64,000 nucleotides of DNA from Balneola sp. (GCA_003712055.1 RHLJ01000002.1:372001-436000), one strand, 5' to 3'. Shown: positions 26,477-35,800, numbered from the stretch's first letter. Program-made: numbers and translations. The notes: generated by a model not told the origin, from the letters alone.

Positions 26477-28914
26477 GACTTCAGCCCCATTTGCCTTGCT
26501 TTTACCCTTGTGGCAATAGTGGTAAATGCCATAATCGTAATTGAACTTAGTGGCATAAGAATAGCTGCTACTAAAGGTGATAAATGTCCCGTAATTGCAA
26601 ACCCCAGCCCGGTTAGGTTGTATGCCAGGGAAAGGACAAAGCTTGCGATAATGATCTTGAAACAAACCTTTCCAAAATCAACAAATTCACTCAAATCTTT
26701 CAATGCACTTGCATCTACAATAGCATCGCAGGCTGGAGAAAAGGAGCTCTTATCGTCAGAGACAGCGATTCCAAAATTGCTAGCTGTTAACGCTCCTGCA
26801 TCATTTAAACCATCACCAATCATAGTGATATGAGAATCATCGTTCTTTAATGACTGAACAAACTCAAGCTTCTGGATAGGGGATTGATTGAAGTTCATAG
26901 AACTCCAGTGTCCGAAATCTTCTAGTAGGGTGGACTTTTCGTACTCATTATCTCCGGATAATAAATGGAGAGGGTATTCTTCTGAATGCAGATCATTAAG
27001 TAATTCAGTTAGTCCATTTCTGATGCTATGATGGATTTGATAGAAGCCTTTGTATTCTCCATTGATAGCAATGTGAACCATGGATCCCTTTCTAGGTTCT
27101 TGTGCTCTTACTCCTTCCCAATTAGAAAGCTGTTCCTCAAGGAAGGATGCACTTCCTATCAATACAGGAGTACCTTCGATAGATGCGTCAATACCTTTAC
27201 CCTGAATTTCATAGTAATAGGAAGGCTCAAGTGAAACCAGATTAGTGAGGTTTTTAGCTATAACCTGAGCTAATGGATGAGTGGACGGTTTTGTTGCAGA
27301 AGCAACAAGCTGAAGCTCTTTTTCTGAAAGTGGATCCCCTATAAATACAGCAGAAGATTTGCCTGTTTCTGTAATAGTGCCGGTTTTGTCAAATACAAAG
27401 ACATCGGTATTAGATAGCTCCTCAACAACAGAGGTGTTCTTGAGGTAAAACCCATTTGCTGCAAGGATATTAACTGCTGAACCTAAAGTGAACGGGGTAG
27501 ATAAAGCCAGGGCACACGGACAGGCGACAATAAGCACTGCTGTAAAAATGGTGAAGGCTTTTGAAGCATCAATGCTCAGCCACACCAATAACGATAAGGC
27601 TGCAATCCCTAAAACAGTAAAGGTAAAATATGGGCTGATACGATCAGCAAAAGAAGTTACGGAGCTTTCCTTTTTAGAAGATTGGAAAGACTCATTTTCC
27701 CAAAGCTGAGTAAGGTAGCTGTGCTCAACTTTTTTGGATACGATCAGTTCTATGGTTTGTCCAATTACTTTACCACCTGCAAAAACCTGCTGACCTTTTT
27801 CTAGTATTACTGGTTCAGATTCTCCAGTGATGAAACTGTAATCTACCTGTAGTTGCCCATCAACTATAATTGAATCAGCGGGGACGAGTTCGTTATTGCG
27901 AACAAGAATATGATCTCCAATTTCAATTCGATGAACGGGAATTGATTCTTCGATACCATCCTTAATCCTGAGTATCGAAATCGGAAGGTATGATTTATAA
28001 TCCCGGTCAAAAGAGAGCTGATCAAAAGTCTTCTTCTGTACCACTTTTCCAATCAATAAAAAGAAGATAAACCCTGTGAATGAATCGAAATACCCAGCTC
28101 CGGTTCCACTAAGGATTTCATATAAACTTCTTCCAAATAAAGCGATCATCCCAATGGAAATAGGTACATCCAGGTTAATCCCTTTTTGAGCAAGTGCGGC
28201 CCACGCCGATTTTAGGTAATCAATGCCACTATAAAACAGTACAGGTACTGCGAGTGCGATATTTAGCGCTCCAAAAAAGTACCGAAACATCTCAGAAGAG
28301 CCGGACTGATCCATGTTAAGGTATTCCGGAAAGCTGAATAGCATGATATTTCCGAAGCAAAAACCCGCAACTCCAAGCTTTAGCCAAAGAGACCGCTCGA
28401 TAGTGGCTGGTTTCTCTTCCTTGAGTTGCTCCAGTTTCAGGCTAGGTTCATAGCCAATAGTGGTAAGCAGTTCAACAACCTCTCGTAACGAGGTTTTCTC
28501 ATCATTATATACAATGGTCACAGTACGCTTCAGAAAGTTTACGGTACCACGGAGAACGCCTTCATCAATGTTTTGTAGATTTTCTAGCAACCAAACACAG
28601 GAAGTACAATGGATGTTTGGGATGAAAAATGTGACAGAGACAATATGCTCTTTCCTGAAATCAACCAGCTTGTGCTGCACTTCCAGGTCGAGTAAATATT
28701 CAAATCGTTTGCGCTCAACTCCGGTTTTTATAGTTCTACCTGGTTGCTCATCCAGGGTATAATATGTGCAAAGGTTGTTTTCGTCCAGGATTTGGAAAAC
28801 GGTTTTACAACCTTCACAGCAAAATGCTCTTTTCTCAAATAGAATCTTATTCTCCTCACACTGTTCACCACAATGGAAACACCGAGACTGTTCTATGAGA
28901 GGGGGGTGGCTCAT
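26467..28914 (-). CDS. ccoI: CcoI/FixI copper-transporting P1B-type ATPase
   Basis: An 815-residue P-type ATPase that exports copper for cbb3 assembly. A Cys-rich N-terminal domain (CFHCGEQC at about 12-19, CCEGC near 33-37) precedes a heavy-metal domain with HCTSCVW near 109-115. Eight membrane helices include the transport motif CPC near 465. The phosphorylation motif DKTGT lies near 507 and the hinge GDGLNDAG near 700. This domain order is that of CcoI and not of CopA efflux pumps. It starts 3 bases after the rrf2 stop and overlaps ccoS. Confidence 0.95.
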   Translation of the reverse strand: MSHPPLIEQSRCFHCGEQCEENKILFEKRAFCCEGCKTVFQILDENNLCTYYTLDEQPGRTIKTGVERKRFEYLLDLEVQHKLVDFRKEHIVSVTFFIPNIHCTSCVWLLENLQNIDEGVLRGTVNFLKRTVTIVYNDEKTSLREVVELLTTIGYEPSLKLEQLKEEKPATIERSLWLKLGVAGFCFGNIMLFSFPEYLNMDQSGSSEMFRYFFGALNIALAVPVLFYSGIDYLKSAWAALAQKGINLDVPISIGMIALFGRSLYEILSGTGAGYFDSFTGFIFFLLIGKVVQKKTFDQLSFDRDYKSYLPISILRIKDGIEESIPVHRIEIGDHILVRNNELVPADSIIVDGQLQVDYSFITGESEPVILEKGQQVFAGGKVIGQTIELIVSKKVEHSYLTQLWENESFQSSKKESSVTSFADRISPYFTFTVLGIAALSLLVWLSIDASKAFTIFTAVLIVACPCALALSTPFTLGSAVNILAANGFYLKNTSVVEELSNTDVFVFDKTGTITETGKSSAVFIGDPLSEKELQLVASATKPSTHPLAQVIAKNLTNLVSLEPSYYYEIQGKGIDASIEGTPVLIGSASFLEEQLSNWEGVRAQEPRKGSMVHIAINGEYKGFYQIHHSIRNGLTELLNDLHSEEYPLHLLSGDNEYEKSTLLEDFGHWSSMNFNQSPIQKLEFVQSLKNDDSHITMIGDGLNDAGALTASNFGIAVSDDKSSFSPACDAIVDASALKDLSEFVDFGKVCFKIIIASFVLSLAYNLTGLGFAITGHLSPLVAAILMPLSSITIMAFTTIATRVKARQMGLKSWA

Positions 28915-28917
28915 GCG

Positions 28918-29370
28918 TCAGAACACTCCATTAGTAAAAGAGAGCCGTTCATTAAACCAGGCCTGACTCATTATGCCTTCAGCTTCGGCAAAACTAGTTT
29001 GTTGAAGCCATTCTTTGATCTCACCTCTTTTGGAAGACCAAAAGTTATGAAAAGGGCAGGGTTCAATATGTCCACATCCTTCAATGCCCATAAAGCAGGT
29101 AGAGAAAAAAGCTTCTCCATCAATAGCGGCAATCACATCATATACTGAAATATCTTCCAGATTCTTTGCAAGATAGACACCACCATTTAAGCCTCGCTGA
29201 GATTTGAGAATGCCGGGAGCTTTAAGCTTTGCAAGAATTTGAGAAAGGTAGGCAGCAGGGCAGTTAAGTGAACGTGATAATTCTGAGGCAGAGATCACAT
29301 CGTTGGGATGCTTTGAAATAGCGATAATAGCAGAAATCGCGTATTGGGCACCTTGAGAAACTAGCTTCAT
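28918..29370 (-). CDS. Rrf2-family regulator with Fe-S cysteines, first gene of the cbb3 operon
   Basis: A 150-residue Rrf2 regulator. The winged helix covers about 1-70, with YAISAIIAISKHP and a recognition segment SCPAAYLSQILAKL-like at 36-49. Three cysteines, Cys92, Cys99 and Cys105 (spacing x6, x5), lie where IscR and NsrR bind their iron-sulfur cluster. It heads the operon, 3 bases before ccoI. A near-perfect 32-bp palindrome lies 17 bases upstream of its start, so autoregulation of the whole operon is likely. The signal could be oxygen, nitric oxide or iron-sulfur status; the sequence does not tell. Confidence 0.9.
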   Translation of the reverse strand: MKLVSQGAQYAISAIIAISKHPNDVISASELSRSLNCPAAYLSQILAKLKAPGILKSQRGLNGGVYLAKNLEDISVYDVIAAIDGEAFFSTCFMGIEGCGHIEPCPFHNFWSSKRGEIKEWLQQTSFAEAEGIMSQAWFNERLSFTNGVF

Positions 29371-29386
29371 TTGAAAGTATTTTAAT

Positions 29387-29418
29387 TCTAATATTCATAT
29401 TCGAATATCGATATTAGA
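29387..29418. promoter_or_regulatory. 32-bp palindromic operator candidate upstream of rrf2-cco
   Basis: TCTAATAT at 29387-29394 and ATATTAGA at 29411-29418 are perfect inverted arms. The centre ATATTCGAATAT (29397-29408) is itself a perfect palindrome. Only the two dinucleotides between arms and centre break the symmetry, so 28 of 32 positions are symmetrical. It sits 17-48 bases upstream of the rrf2 ATG, where an autoregulatory Rrf2 site would be expected. Confidence 0.65.
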
Positions 29419-29436
29419 TTTTAAGAAGGTTTCAAA

Positions 29437-29451
29437 TTAGATTCAATCTAA
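29437..29451. promoter_or_regulatory. Second inverted repeat in the rrf2-purL gap
   Basis: TTAGATT, a central C and AATCTAA form a perfect 15-base inverted repeat. It shares the TTAGA half-site with the 32-bp palindrome 18 bases away. It may be a second binding site of the same regulator or a site for a Crp/Fnr-type activator; the Fnr core TTGAT-N4-ATCAA is not present. Confidence 0.4.
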
Positions 29452-29470
29452 AGTTTAAAATTCTTGCTTT

Positions 29471-29555
29471 GTCATTCTGAGCGAAAGCGAAGAATCAGGG
29501 TTAAGATGAATTGTTTAATTTTGTGTTGATCCTTCGGCCGTAACCTCAGGATGAC
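29471..29555. repeat. REPIN-like doublet B (class 1 hairpins)
   Basis: Inverted arms at 29471-29497 and 29527-29555 share the plan of doublet A. The left arm has stem ATTCT/AGAAT, inner stem GC/GC and a GAAA tetraloop. The right arm, read inward, has stem ATCCT/AGGAT, inner stem GG/CC and loop TTACGG. The T-to-C and A-to-G changes in the right stem compensate each other. The outer flanks TTGCTTT and AAGCAA extend the palindrome. Unlike the other doublets it lies in a divergent gap, upstream of purL and behind the rrf2 operators. Confidence 0.9.
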
Positions 29556-29669
29556 AAGCAAAAAATGTTGATTAGGTTAATTACTTGTGGAAAACATCCC
29601 CCTCATTTTTCCGCAAATCCTCGTATTTTCGTGCTCTTCAAAAAAGCTAACACTCAATCAAACGACTAC

Positions 29670-31907
29670 ATGGCGCAACCCAACATGCAGGAACCGGAAG
29701 TAAATCTGGAACTTGCTATCGACCACGGACTGAATGAAGAAGAATTTGAAATAATAAAGTCCCGGTTGGGGCGCGTACCTACCTTCACCGAACTGGGTGT
29801 GTATTCGGTAATGTGGAGCGAGCATTGCTCCTACAAAAACTCCATTGTTGAATTAAAGAAATTACCCAGAGACGGAGAGCATTTATTAGTAGAAGCAGGA
29901 GAAGAGAACGCCGGGCTGGTTGATATTGGAGATGGCTTGGGTTGTGCGTTTAAAATTGAAAGTCATAACCACCCATCAGCGGTTGAGCCTTACCAGGGTG
30001 CTGCTACTGGTGTTGGAGGGATACATCGCGATATTTTTACGATGGGTGCCCGGCCGATCGCAAGTTTGAATTCTCTTCGATTCGGGAGCATGGAAAATCC
30101 CAGAGTTCGCTATTTATTGGATGGAGTTGTTCGTGGAATTGGTGATTATGGCAACTCTTTTGGAATTCCGGTTATTGGGGGGGAAGTCTATTTTGATGAG
30201 AGTTATGAAGGCAATCCACTAGTAAATGCAATGAGCATCGGGATTGTAAAAGCAGGCGAGACTGCTTCAGCAATAGCCAAAGGAATTGGAAACCCGGTAA
30301 TTATTGTAGGTGCAAGTACAGGTCGTGATGGTATTCATGGTGCTACGTTTGCTTCGGAAGAAATCAGCGAAGAAAGTGAAGCAAAGCGACCAAGCGTTCA
30401 GGTAGGTGATCCTTTTACTGAGAAGTTATTATTGGAAGCCAGTTTGGAAGCCCTGCAAACAGGAGCAGTTGTTGGTATGCAGGATATGGGAGCAGCTGGA
30501 ATTGCCTGTTCTACCAGTGAAATGACTGCAAAAGGGGAGCAGGGAATGTTGGTGGATCTGGATAAAGTTCCGGCTCGAGAAGATGGTATGACCGCTTATG
30601 AATTGCTTCTTTCTGAAAGCCAGGAGCGAATGCTTATTGTAGCTGAAAAGGGCCGAGAGCAGGAAATCATCGATATTTATGAGAAATGGGATTTACACGG
30701 AGTGGTAATTGGTGAGGTAGTAGATACCGACCGAGTAACCTATATGAAGGAAGGGGAAGTTAAAGCTGATATCCCAGCGGAGCATCTTGTACTTGGAGGA
30801 GGGGCTCCTCAATATATTCGGGAAACGAAAAAGCCAGGGTACCTGGAAGAAACTCAAAGTTTCGATGCCGAAAGCCTGGATCATCCATCAAATCATGTTG
30901 ATACGATCAAGAAATTATTGAACTCGCCCAACGTGGCTTCGAAGCGATGGGTTCACGAGCAATACGATACCACCGTTCGAACCAATACAGTTACCGCACC
31001 AGGAGCTTCTGATTCAGGGGTAATTCGAATTAAAGGGACTAACCGTGGACTCGTAGCAAAAACTGATTGCAATGGTCGTTATGTGTATTTGAATCCACGA
31101 AGGGGAGGACAGATTGCAGTAATCGAGTCTGCTCGTAATGTCGTATGTTCCGGAGGTCAGCCATTGGCAATAACTAACTGCCTGAATTTCGGAAATCCGT
31201 ACAAACCGGAAGTGTACTGGACATTCAAGGAGGCTCTCGCAGGTATGGGAGATGCTTGCCGTGCTTTGAATACCCCGGTTACCGGAGGGAATGTGAGTTT
31301 CTATAACGAAAATCCAAAAGCAGCCATTTTCCCGTCTCCAATTATTGGTATGCTTGGGTTAATTGAAGATGTTGAGAATCATACGACCACTCCCGACTTC
31401 AAGGAAGAGGGAGATGTTATTCTATATATCGGTGCTGATCGAAAAGGATTGGGTGGTACTGAATATTTAAAGGTAGTTCACGGACTAACTAAAGGAGATG
31501 CTCCTGCCCTGGATATCGATTTTGAAGTAGTGCTTCAGAAATCACTTCTTGAAGCAATAAGAGCTGGTTTCATTACTGCTGCTCATGACATTTCTGATGG
31601 AGGACTTTCTATCTCATTAGCTGAAATGGCAATTCATGGAAAGCTTGGAGCAACGGTTGACACTGGCGCTCTTTCAGGCTCAGAACATGAGGTTCTATTC
31701 AGTGAAGCACAATCTGGGGTAGTGATTACAGTTTCAGAAGCTGACCTGGCAAAAGCGAAAGCACATTTCACTGAAGCCGGTGTACCGGTTTATGAACTTG
31801 GTAAAGTAGGAGGTACTACTCTTGATATCTCCGGAGTAGGTTCTCTATCCGTTTCCGTAATGAGCGAGATGTATGAGGGCGTTATTCCTTCGGCGATGGA
31901 GGTTTAA
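29670..31907 (+). CDS. purL: Phosphoribosylformylglycinamidine synthase subunit PurL (small type)
   Basis: A 745-residue ATP-dependent enzyme of de novo purine synthesis. It converts FGAR to FGAM using ammonia supplied by PurQ through a complex with Pur[10 protein letters not shown] lies near 52, [19 protein letters not shown] near 95-113, [15 protein letters not shown] near 270 and the second-half [11 protein letters not shown] near 510. Length fits the small PurL that needs PurS and PurQ, neither of which is in the window. ATG 29670 ([11 protein letters not shown]) is preferred. The frame is open to 29565, but that extension is Pro/His/Phe-rich and unlike the family. Confidence 0.95.
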   Translation: MAQPNMQEPEVNLELAIDHGLNEEEFEIIKSRLGRVPTFTELGVYSVMWSEHCSYKNSIVELKKLPRDGEHLLVEAGEENAGLVDIGDGLGCAFKIESHNHPSAVEPYQGAATGVGGIHRDIFTMGARPIASLNSLRFGSMENPRVRYLLDGVVRGIGDYGNSFGIPVIGGEVYFDESYEGNPLVNAMSIGIVKAGETASAIAKGIGNPVIIVGASTGRDGIHGATFASEEISEESEAKRPSVQVGDPFTEKLLLEASLEALQTGAVVGMQDMGAAGIACSTSEMTAKGEQGMLVDLDKVPAREDGMTAYELLLSESQERMLIVAEKGREQEIIDIYEKWDLHGVVIGEVVDTDRVTYMKEGEVKADIPAEHLVLGGGAPQYIRETKKPGYLEETQSFDAESLDHPSNHVDTIKKLLNSPNVASKRWVHEQYDTTVRTNTVTAPGASDSGVIRIKGTNRGLVAKTDCNGRYVYLNPRRGGQIAVIESARNVVCSGGQPLAITNCLNFGNPYKPEVYWTFKEALAGMGDACRALNTPVTGGNVSFYNENPKAAIFPSPIIGMLGLIEDVENHTTTPDFKEEGDVILYIGADRKGLGGTEYLKVVHGLTKGDAPALDIDFEVVLQKSLLEAIRAGFITAAHDISDGGLSISLAEMAIHGKLGATVDTGALSGSEHEVLFSEAQSGVVITVSEADLAKAKAHFTEAGVPVYELGKVGGTTLDISGVGSLSVSVMSEMYEGVIPSAMEV

Positions 31908-31924
31908 GAACAAACCCCTCTAAA

Positions 31925-32053
31925 TGTCATCCCGGACTTGATCCGGGATCTGTAGTGAATGATTCGTTGATGAAAAGTAAGCTTTAGATCAAAGCCTACC
32001 CTTATAGATGCTGAATCAAGTTCAGCATGACAGTAATATTGTCCGGGATGACA
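31925..32053. repeat. REPIN-like doublet C (class 2, CTTGA-loop hairpins)
   Basis: Inverted 27-base arms at 31925-31951 and 32006-32032 both read, inward, TGTC, an 8-bp stem, loop CTTGA, the stem partner, CT. The left stem is ATCCCGGA/TCCGGGAT and the right stem ATGCTGAA/TTCAGCAT. The six positions that differ between arms form three compensated base pairs. A third partial arm, TCCGGGATGACA, follows at 32042-32053. It lies in the convergent gap between purL and the AraC-type regulator. Confidence 0.9.
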
Positions 32054-32071
32054 GGAATAAGAGGAAGTGAT

Positions 32072-32908
32072 CTAATAATACGCCTGCTTTTGTACCACAG
32101 AGGATGCCATCATTTTAGGGATATGAAAGCCTTTTGTTCTGAATTCAGAGGGGCCCAAACCGGTAAAGCTGGTGAAATCCTTGATCATATGGCTCTGATC
32201 GAAAAAGCCCAGCTCATAGCTTAATTCAGTAAGAGATTTTTTTGTAAACAGAATCTGGTTCATCAGATAGTTATACCGGATAATTTTTGAATACTGCTTC
32301 GGAGTAAGTCCAGTTTGATGCTTAAAATTCTTCTCCAGGGTCGATTTATGCACTCCGCTTTCCTCACAAAACTCTTCCACTCTCACATTCCCCTTACTCC
32401 GAATGGATTGATCAATAAAGTGATGGGTGAGCTTATCATCTTTAACACTACTGGATTGAGCTTTAAGCAGGTTTGTGATTTTCCCGATTAGCTCAATTTT
32501 AGAAGTTCCTTTCTGGATTTCATTCATGCATAAATCCGTCAAATCGGGCATTAAAACTTCCAGGGGATAGGCACTTTCATTTAGTTCATCCAGGCTATAA
32601 CCGGTTAATTCGGTAATTGCACCGGGCTTGAATCGAACACAAACTCCAGAAGTGCCGGGTTTCTGATACACTTTTACCGCTTTTCGAAATGGGGTTACCA
32701 GCCTGCAATCTTCCACAAGATATTCCGAATTAACCTGTTCATCCTTTCTTAGATAGGTGCCATCAATCATAATCATGGCTTCGATATTTCCGTCTGGAAT
32801 GATGATATCAAAATCATCTCGAATATCTTCCTCAGTGAGATAATTCGTCCAGAAGCACTCTACAAGATGCTGGATTTCTTTGGCAGGTTTGTACTCTTTG
32901 TAATCCAT
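32072..32908 (-). CDS. AraC-family transcriptional regulator
   Basis: A 278-residue regulator. An N-terminal ligand or interaction domain spans about 1-150. It begins MDYKEYKPAKEIQHLVECFW, as in the AraC proteins annotated with DUF6597. The C-terminal double helix-turn-helix spans about 165-265, with VEEFCEESGVHKSTLEKNFK and YELGFFDQSHMIKDFTSFTG. No target or ligand can be assigned. It is monocistronic, convergent with purL and divergent from the following secreted protein gene, which it might control. Confidence 0.85.
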   Translation of the reverse strand: MDYKEYKPAKEIQHLVECFWTNYLTEEDIRDDFDIIIPDGNIEAMIMIDGTYLRKDEQVNSEYLVEDCRLVTPFRKAVKVYQKPGTSGVCVRFKPGAITELTGYSLDELNESAYPLEVLMPDLTDLCMNEIQKGTSKIELIGKITNLLKAQSSSVKDDKLTHHFIDQSIRSKGNVRVEEFCEESGVHKSTLEKNFKHQTGLTPKQYSKIIRYNYLMNQILFTKKSLTELSYELGFFDQSHMIKDFTSFTGLGPSEFRTKGFHIPKMMASSVVQKQAYY

Positions 32909-32987
32909 AAGAATTAATGTCCTAGAAAATAAAGATAATCGTCTTTTTTACAATTCATTCAGTGCTCCTCCTCGTGATCTTTTCATC

Positions 32988-33719
32988 ATGAAACGATTAA
33001 TCTTGATTTATCTGATGCTTGGTGCGGGCGCTTCGACGCTTGCCCAAGATACCGTAAAGGTTGCACCCGGTAGTGCTATTATTGATGGTTCATTTATAGA
33101 ACCTTATACCAATAAATGGGAAGTATATGTTCAAACTCCTGATGGCCAGGAAAACCACATTCGCTATTGGACCGATTATGTACAAATTATAGATCAGGAC
33201 GGAACGCCATTAATGCATCGAGTGCAGGATATTTATGGGTCAGATCGGAGTTTGCAAAGTACCTGGATAAATGTGGTAGAGCACAAAAGCCTAATTCCTA
33301 AAAGATTTACTGTTCAAGGCCCCACAGGAGCAATTGTATTCATCGATTTTAATAAGGAGAGAGTTATCTCAGGGTCTAATCAGAATGAAGCAGGGACTTT
33401 TTCTTCGGATACATTAGCGGCAGGCCAGTTGTACTATGACTGGAACCTGTATGGTATGCTGTTAGTGGGATTGCCTTTTGATGAAGGTACTACTTACGAA
33501 TTACCTTATTGGAGCACACAAAACAATGCATCTACTTCTGTGTTTGCAACTATTGGTAAGCAAGAGGAAACGGAGACCTTATCAGGTGAAAAGATCAGTA
33601 CAAATCCGGTGTCAACGAGTGACGGTTTCACCTTCTATTTGTCCAAGAAAGCCCCCTATGTAATCAAGTTGGTATGGGATTTACCGAATGGAAATAAAAT
33701 GATCTGGAGAAAAATCTAA
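32988..33719 (+). CDS. Secreted protein of unknown function
   Basis: A 243-residue protein with a clear Sec signal (MKRLILIYLMLGAGASTLAQ, cleavage near 20) and no other membrane segment. The mature part is beta-rich. It has WTDYVQIIDQDG, a QGPTGAIVFIDF strand and ends in LVWDLPNGNKMIWRKI. I do not recognise a family. It is the first of three consecutive small exported proteins but is separated from the next by a terminator-like hairpin. Divergent from the AraC regulator. Confidence 0.75.
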   Translation: MKRLILIYLMLGAGASTLAQDTVKVAPGSAIIDGSFIEPYTNKWEVYVQTPDGQENHIRYWTDYVQIIDQDGTPLMHRVQDIYGSDRSLQSTWINVVEHKSLIPKRFTVQGPTGAIVFIDFNKERVISGSNQNEAGTFSSDTLAAGQLYYDWNLYGMLLVGLPFDEGTTYELPYWSTQNNASTSVFATIGKQEETETLSGEKISTNPVSTSDGFTFYLSKKAPYVIKLVWDLPNGNKMIWRKI

Positions 33720-33756
33720 ATAATAATGGGGTCATCTTTCTCTAAATAGCCCTAAT

Positions 33757-33797
33757 AAGCCTGGCTCATTTAACAATGGGTTGGGCTTTTAATTTTT
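33757..33797 (+). terminator. Probable terminator after the 243-residue secreted protein gene
   Basis: AAGCC and GGGCTT close an imperfect hairpin whose inner stem is CATT/AATG, followed by TTTTAATTTTT. It lies between two same-strand genes. Confidence 0.55.
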
Positions 33798-33802
33798 AAG
33801 CA

Positions 33803-34333
33803 ATGTATATGAAAAAACTAGGATTACTTTTTTTTGCAATCGCTCTCTTTGGAACCACCACAATAGCTCAGCAATCTCTTTCTGAGTTATCTTCTGAGGA
33901 ATACTTTGATTTCTGGGTAGGAGAATGGGACGTAAGTTGGGATGAAGGAGAAGGTAAAACTGGTAGGGGTACTAACACTATCGAGAAAATTCTGGATGGT
34001 AAGGTGATTCAGGAAAATTTCAGGATTTTGGAAGGTCAAAGTTCAGGATTCAAGGGCATAAGTCATTCCGTATATCAACCTCAGTTTGAACGGTGGAAAC
34101 AATCTTGGGCTGATAATAATGGAGGCTATTATGATTTTGTAGGCAAGTTTGATGGAGACAAGAGAATATTCCAAACCATCGTTTTTGAACTCGAGGATGG
34201 AAGGAAGCTTAGCTATCGAATGATTTTTTACAATATAGAAGAAAACTCCCTGACCTGGGATTGGGAAGTTTCTTATGATGGAGGTGAAAACTGGAATCTC
34301 ATGTGGAGAATAAACTACGAGCGAAAAAAATGA
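33803..34333 (+). CDS. Secreted DUF1579-like protein
   Basis: A 176-residue exported protein (174 if ATG 33809 is used). The signal peptide KKLGLLFFAIALFGTTTIAQ is followed by FDFWVGEWDVSWDEGEG near 36-52. That FxxWVGxWxV pattern is typical of DUF1579 and related lipocalin-like calycin proteins. Later strands contain GFKGISHSVYQPQFERWKQSWAD and WDWEVSYDGGENW. Probably binds a small hydrophobic ligand, by analogy only. The stop overlaps the next start by 4 bases (ATGA), so the two are translationally coupled. Confidence 0.7.
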   Translation: MYMKKLGLLFFAIALFGTTTIAQQSLSELSSEEYFDFWVGEWDVSWDEGEGKTGRGTNTIEKILDGKVIQENFRILEGQSSGFKGISHSVYQPQFERWKQSWADNNGGYYDFVGKFDGDKRIFQTIVFELEDGRKLSYRMIFYNIEENSLTWDWEVSYDGGENWNLMWRINYERKK

Positions 34334-35067
34334 AATTGAATCCTGCACGAATCACCTTTCTACTTTTGATCCCCTTTTTAGCCGGAGCTCCTAATATTCA
34401 AGCCCAATCAGTATCAGGAGAAGAACTATTACATAAGAGTAAAAACTATCACGATCCTGACGGAAACTGGGGAAATCAGGTGTTAAAGCTCCATATCCAG
34501 GAGCCGCGACCTCAAACTCCTTTTCGATTTTCAGAACTCACTCTCGATTTACAAACAGGAGCGTTCAATCTTGGAAGAGAATATGAAGTTGGTTCGGTGG
34601 TGCGGATAATTACAGAATCCGGTGAAGCAAAGGTTTTGGTAAATGGAAGTGAAGACTTCTCGGAAGAAATCAAAGAAGAGCTGCGGTTAGATGCATCCAG
34701 GAACTCAGGATATCGCTCATTCTACAGGTTGATGCAGGGAATACCCATGTCACTTGATGACTCAACAATCAAAGAGTTTGGTGAGGTTCAGGAAGAGGTT
34801 TTTGCCGATGAAGCTGTTTTTGCAATTTCTATTGAATTAAACGAGCCTATGATTTCAGGTGAGTGGCTTTTTTATATAAGCAAAGAGGATTATTCGGTGG
34901 TAGCACTTCGTTTTCTACATCGTGACACAGAAAGGGAAGATGAGATGATTGTATATGATGGAATCTATGAATTTGAAAACATCAGAATACCCAGGTTCAG
35001 ACACTGGTATGAAGCGGATTCCTGGAAGTATTCTGGGAGCGATATTATCGTGAAAGAAATAGATTAA
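34330..35067 (+). CDS. Secreted protein, DUF6503-like
   Basis: A 245-residue exported protein with a signal at about 1-28 (ITFLLLIPFLAGAPNIQAQ). The mature part carries GEELLHKSKNYHDPDGNW near 32-49 and a LoIA/LolB-like half-barrel pattern of strands with WLFYISKEDYSVVALRF near 178. It resembles the Bacteroidota proteins labelled DUF6503, from memory. The start at 34330 overlaps the upstream stop (ATGA) and is preferred over 34303, which would lie inside the upstream gene. Function unknown. Confidence 0.65.
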   Translation: MKLNPARITFLLLIPFLAGAPNIQAQSVSGEELLHKSKNYHDPDGNWGNQVLKLHIQEPRPQTPFRFSELTLDLQTGAFNLGREYEVGSVVRIITESGEAKVLVNGSEDFSEEIKEELRLDASRNSGYRSFYRLMQGIPMSLDDSTIKEFGEVQEEVFADEAVFAISIELNEPMISGEWLFYISKEDYSVVALRFLHRDTEREDEMIVYDGIYEFENIRIPRFRHWYEADSWKYSGSDIIVKEID

Positions 35068-35206
35068 GATTAACCTAGTCCGAAAATATTGTCTCGCTAT
35101 TTATCACAAGATCAACTTTATGTGTCTCTGCATTTATTTTTTCATCAATAATGATAGGACAAGTATACGAAAAGATATTTCGACCCGAATGATATATGGT
35201 AGGTTT

Positions 35207-35800
35207 CTAGTTGGTATTCCGCTCCAAACTTTGTGAAGCTGAGATATTAACTCTGAACTGCTCATTAAGTGTTTGAACTTCAAACTCATCTGGTTTAAAA
35301 CCCAAATATGATAAGTCGATTGGGATAGATATATCCAAGCTAAGTTCATCCCTCAAATTCTTAATTAAAGCAATCGAGTGAGGTCTGAAGAATCGAGACT
35401 CTCCTTGGAGAATTCCGTTTATACGTACTCCATATGTTCCCTCTTCATCCAGATAAGGGAAATTATTTAAGTAGTTCCCTTCTTTATCTGAAAAACCTCC
35501 AAAGTAAGCCACAAACACAGTATCTATACGACCCTTGCCTATTAAGGAGATTCCAGTCGAAATCTCTATTGGTTCAATTGGTATAAAAATAAATACTTTT
35601 CCACAATTAGTATCTATTGATAAGCCATTGGGTACACCAGCAGCTGTATTGTATTCACTATCAGAAAATTGATAATCAACCCTGGTGATGTCAAAGATAA
35701 AGTCAAAGCTTCGTTTACCATTAGCTGGATTACAATCTTGTGAAAAACTCTTAGTAGATATAAATGAACATATTATAAGTAATAAGGTTGAAGCTTTCAT
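35207..35800 (-). CDS. Secreted protein of unknown function
   Basis: A 197-residue exported protein with a Sec signal (MKASTLLLIICSFISTKSFSQ) and two cysteines early in the mature part. Segments include RSFDFIFDITRVDYQF and GVRINGILQGESRFFRPHSI. No family recognised. It lies directly after glyS on the same strand, with a 1-base overlap, so it may be cotranscribed with glyS although no functional link is apparent. The 139-base convergent gap on its other side (35068-35206) shows no repeat or terminator that I can see. Confidence 0.65.
   Translation of the reverse strand: MKASTLLLIICSFISTKSFSQDCNPANGKRSFDFIFDITRVDYQFSDSEYNTAAGVPNGLSIDTNCGKVFIFIPIEPIEISTGISLIGKGRIDTVFVAYFGGFSDKEGNYLNNFPYLDEEGTYGVRINGILQGESRFFRPHSIALIKNLRDELSLDISIPIDLSYLGFKPDEFEVQTLNEQFRVNISASQSLERNTN

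Noticed and set aside
26477-26665. Upstream extension of ccoS to 123 residues
   Set aside because: The extension lies entirely inside ccoI in another frame. ATG 26476 gives the standard 60-residue CcoS.
29565-29669. 35-residue N-terminal extension of PurL
   Set aside because: The frame is open, but the extension is unlike any PurL. ATG 29670 gives the normal family length.
35068-35206. Hidden small gene or repeat in the 139-base convergent gap
   Set aside because: All frames contain early stops and no inverted or tandem repeat stands out.
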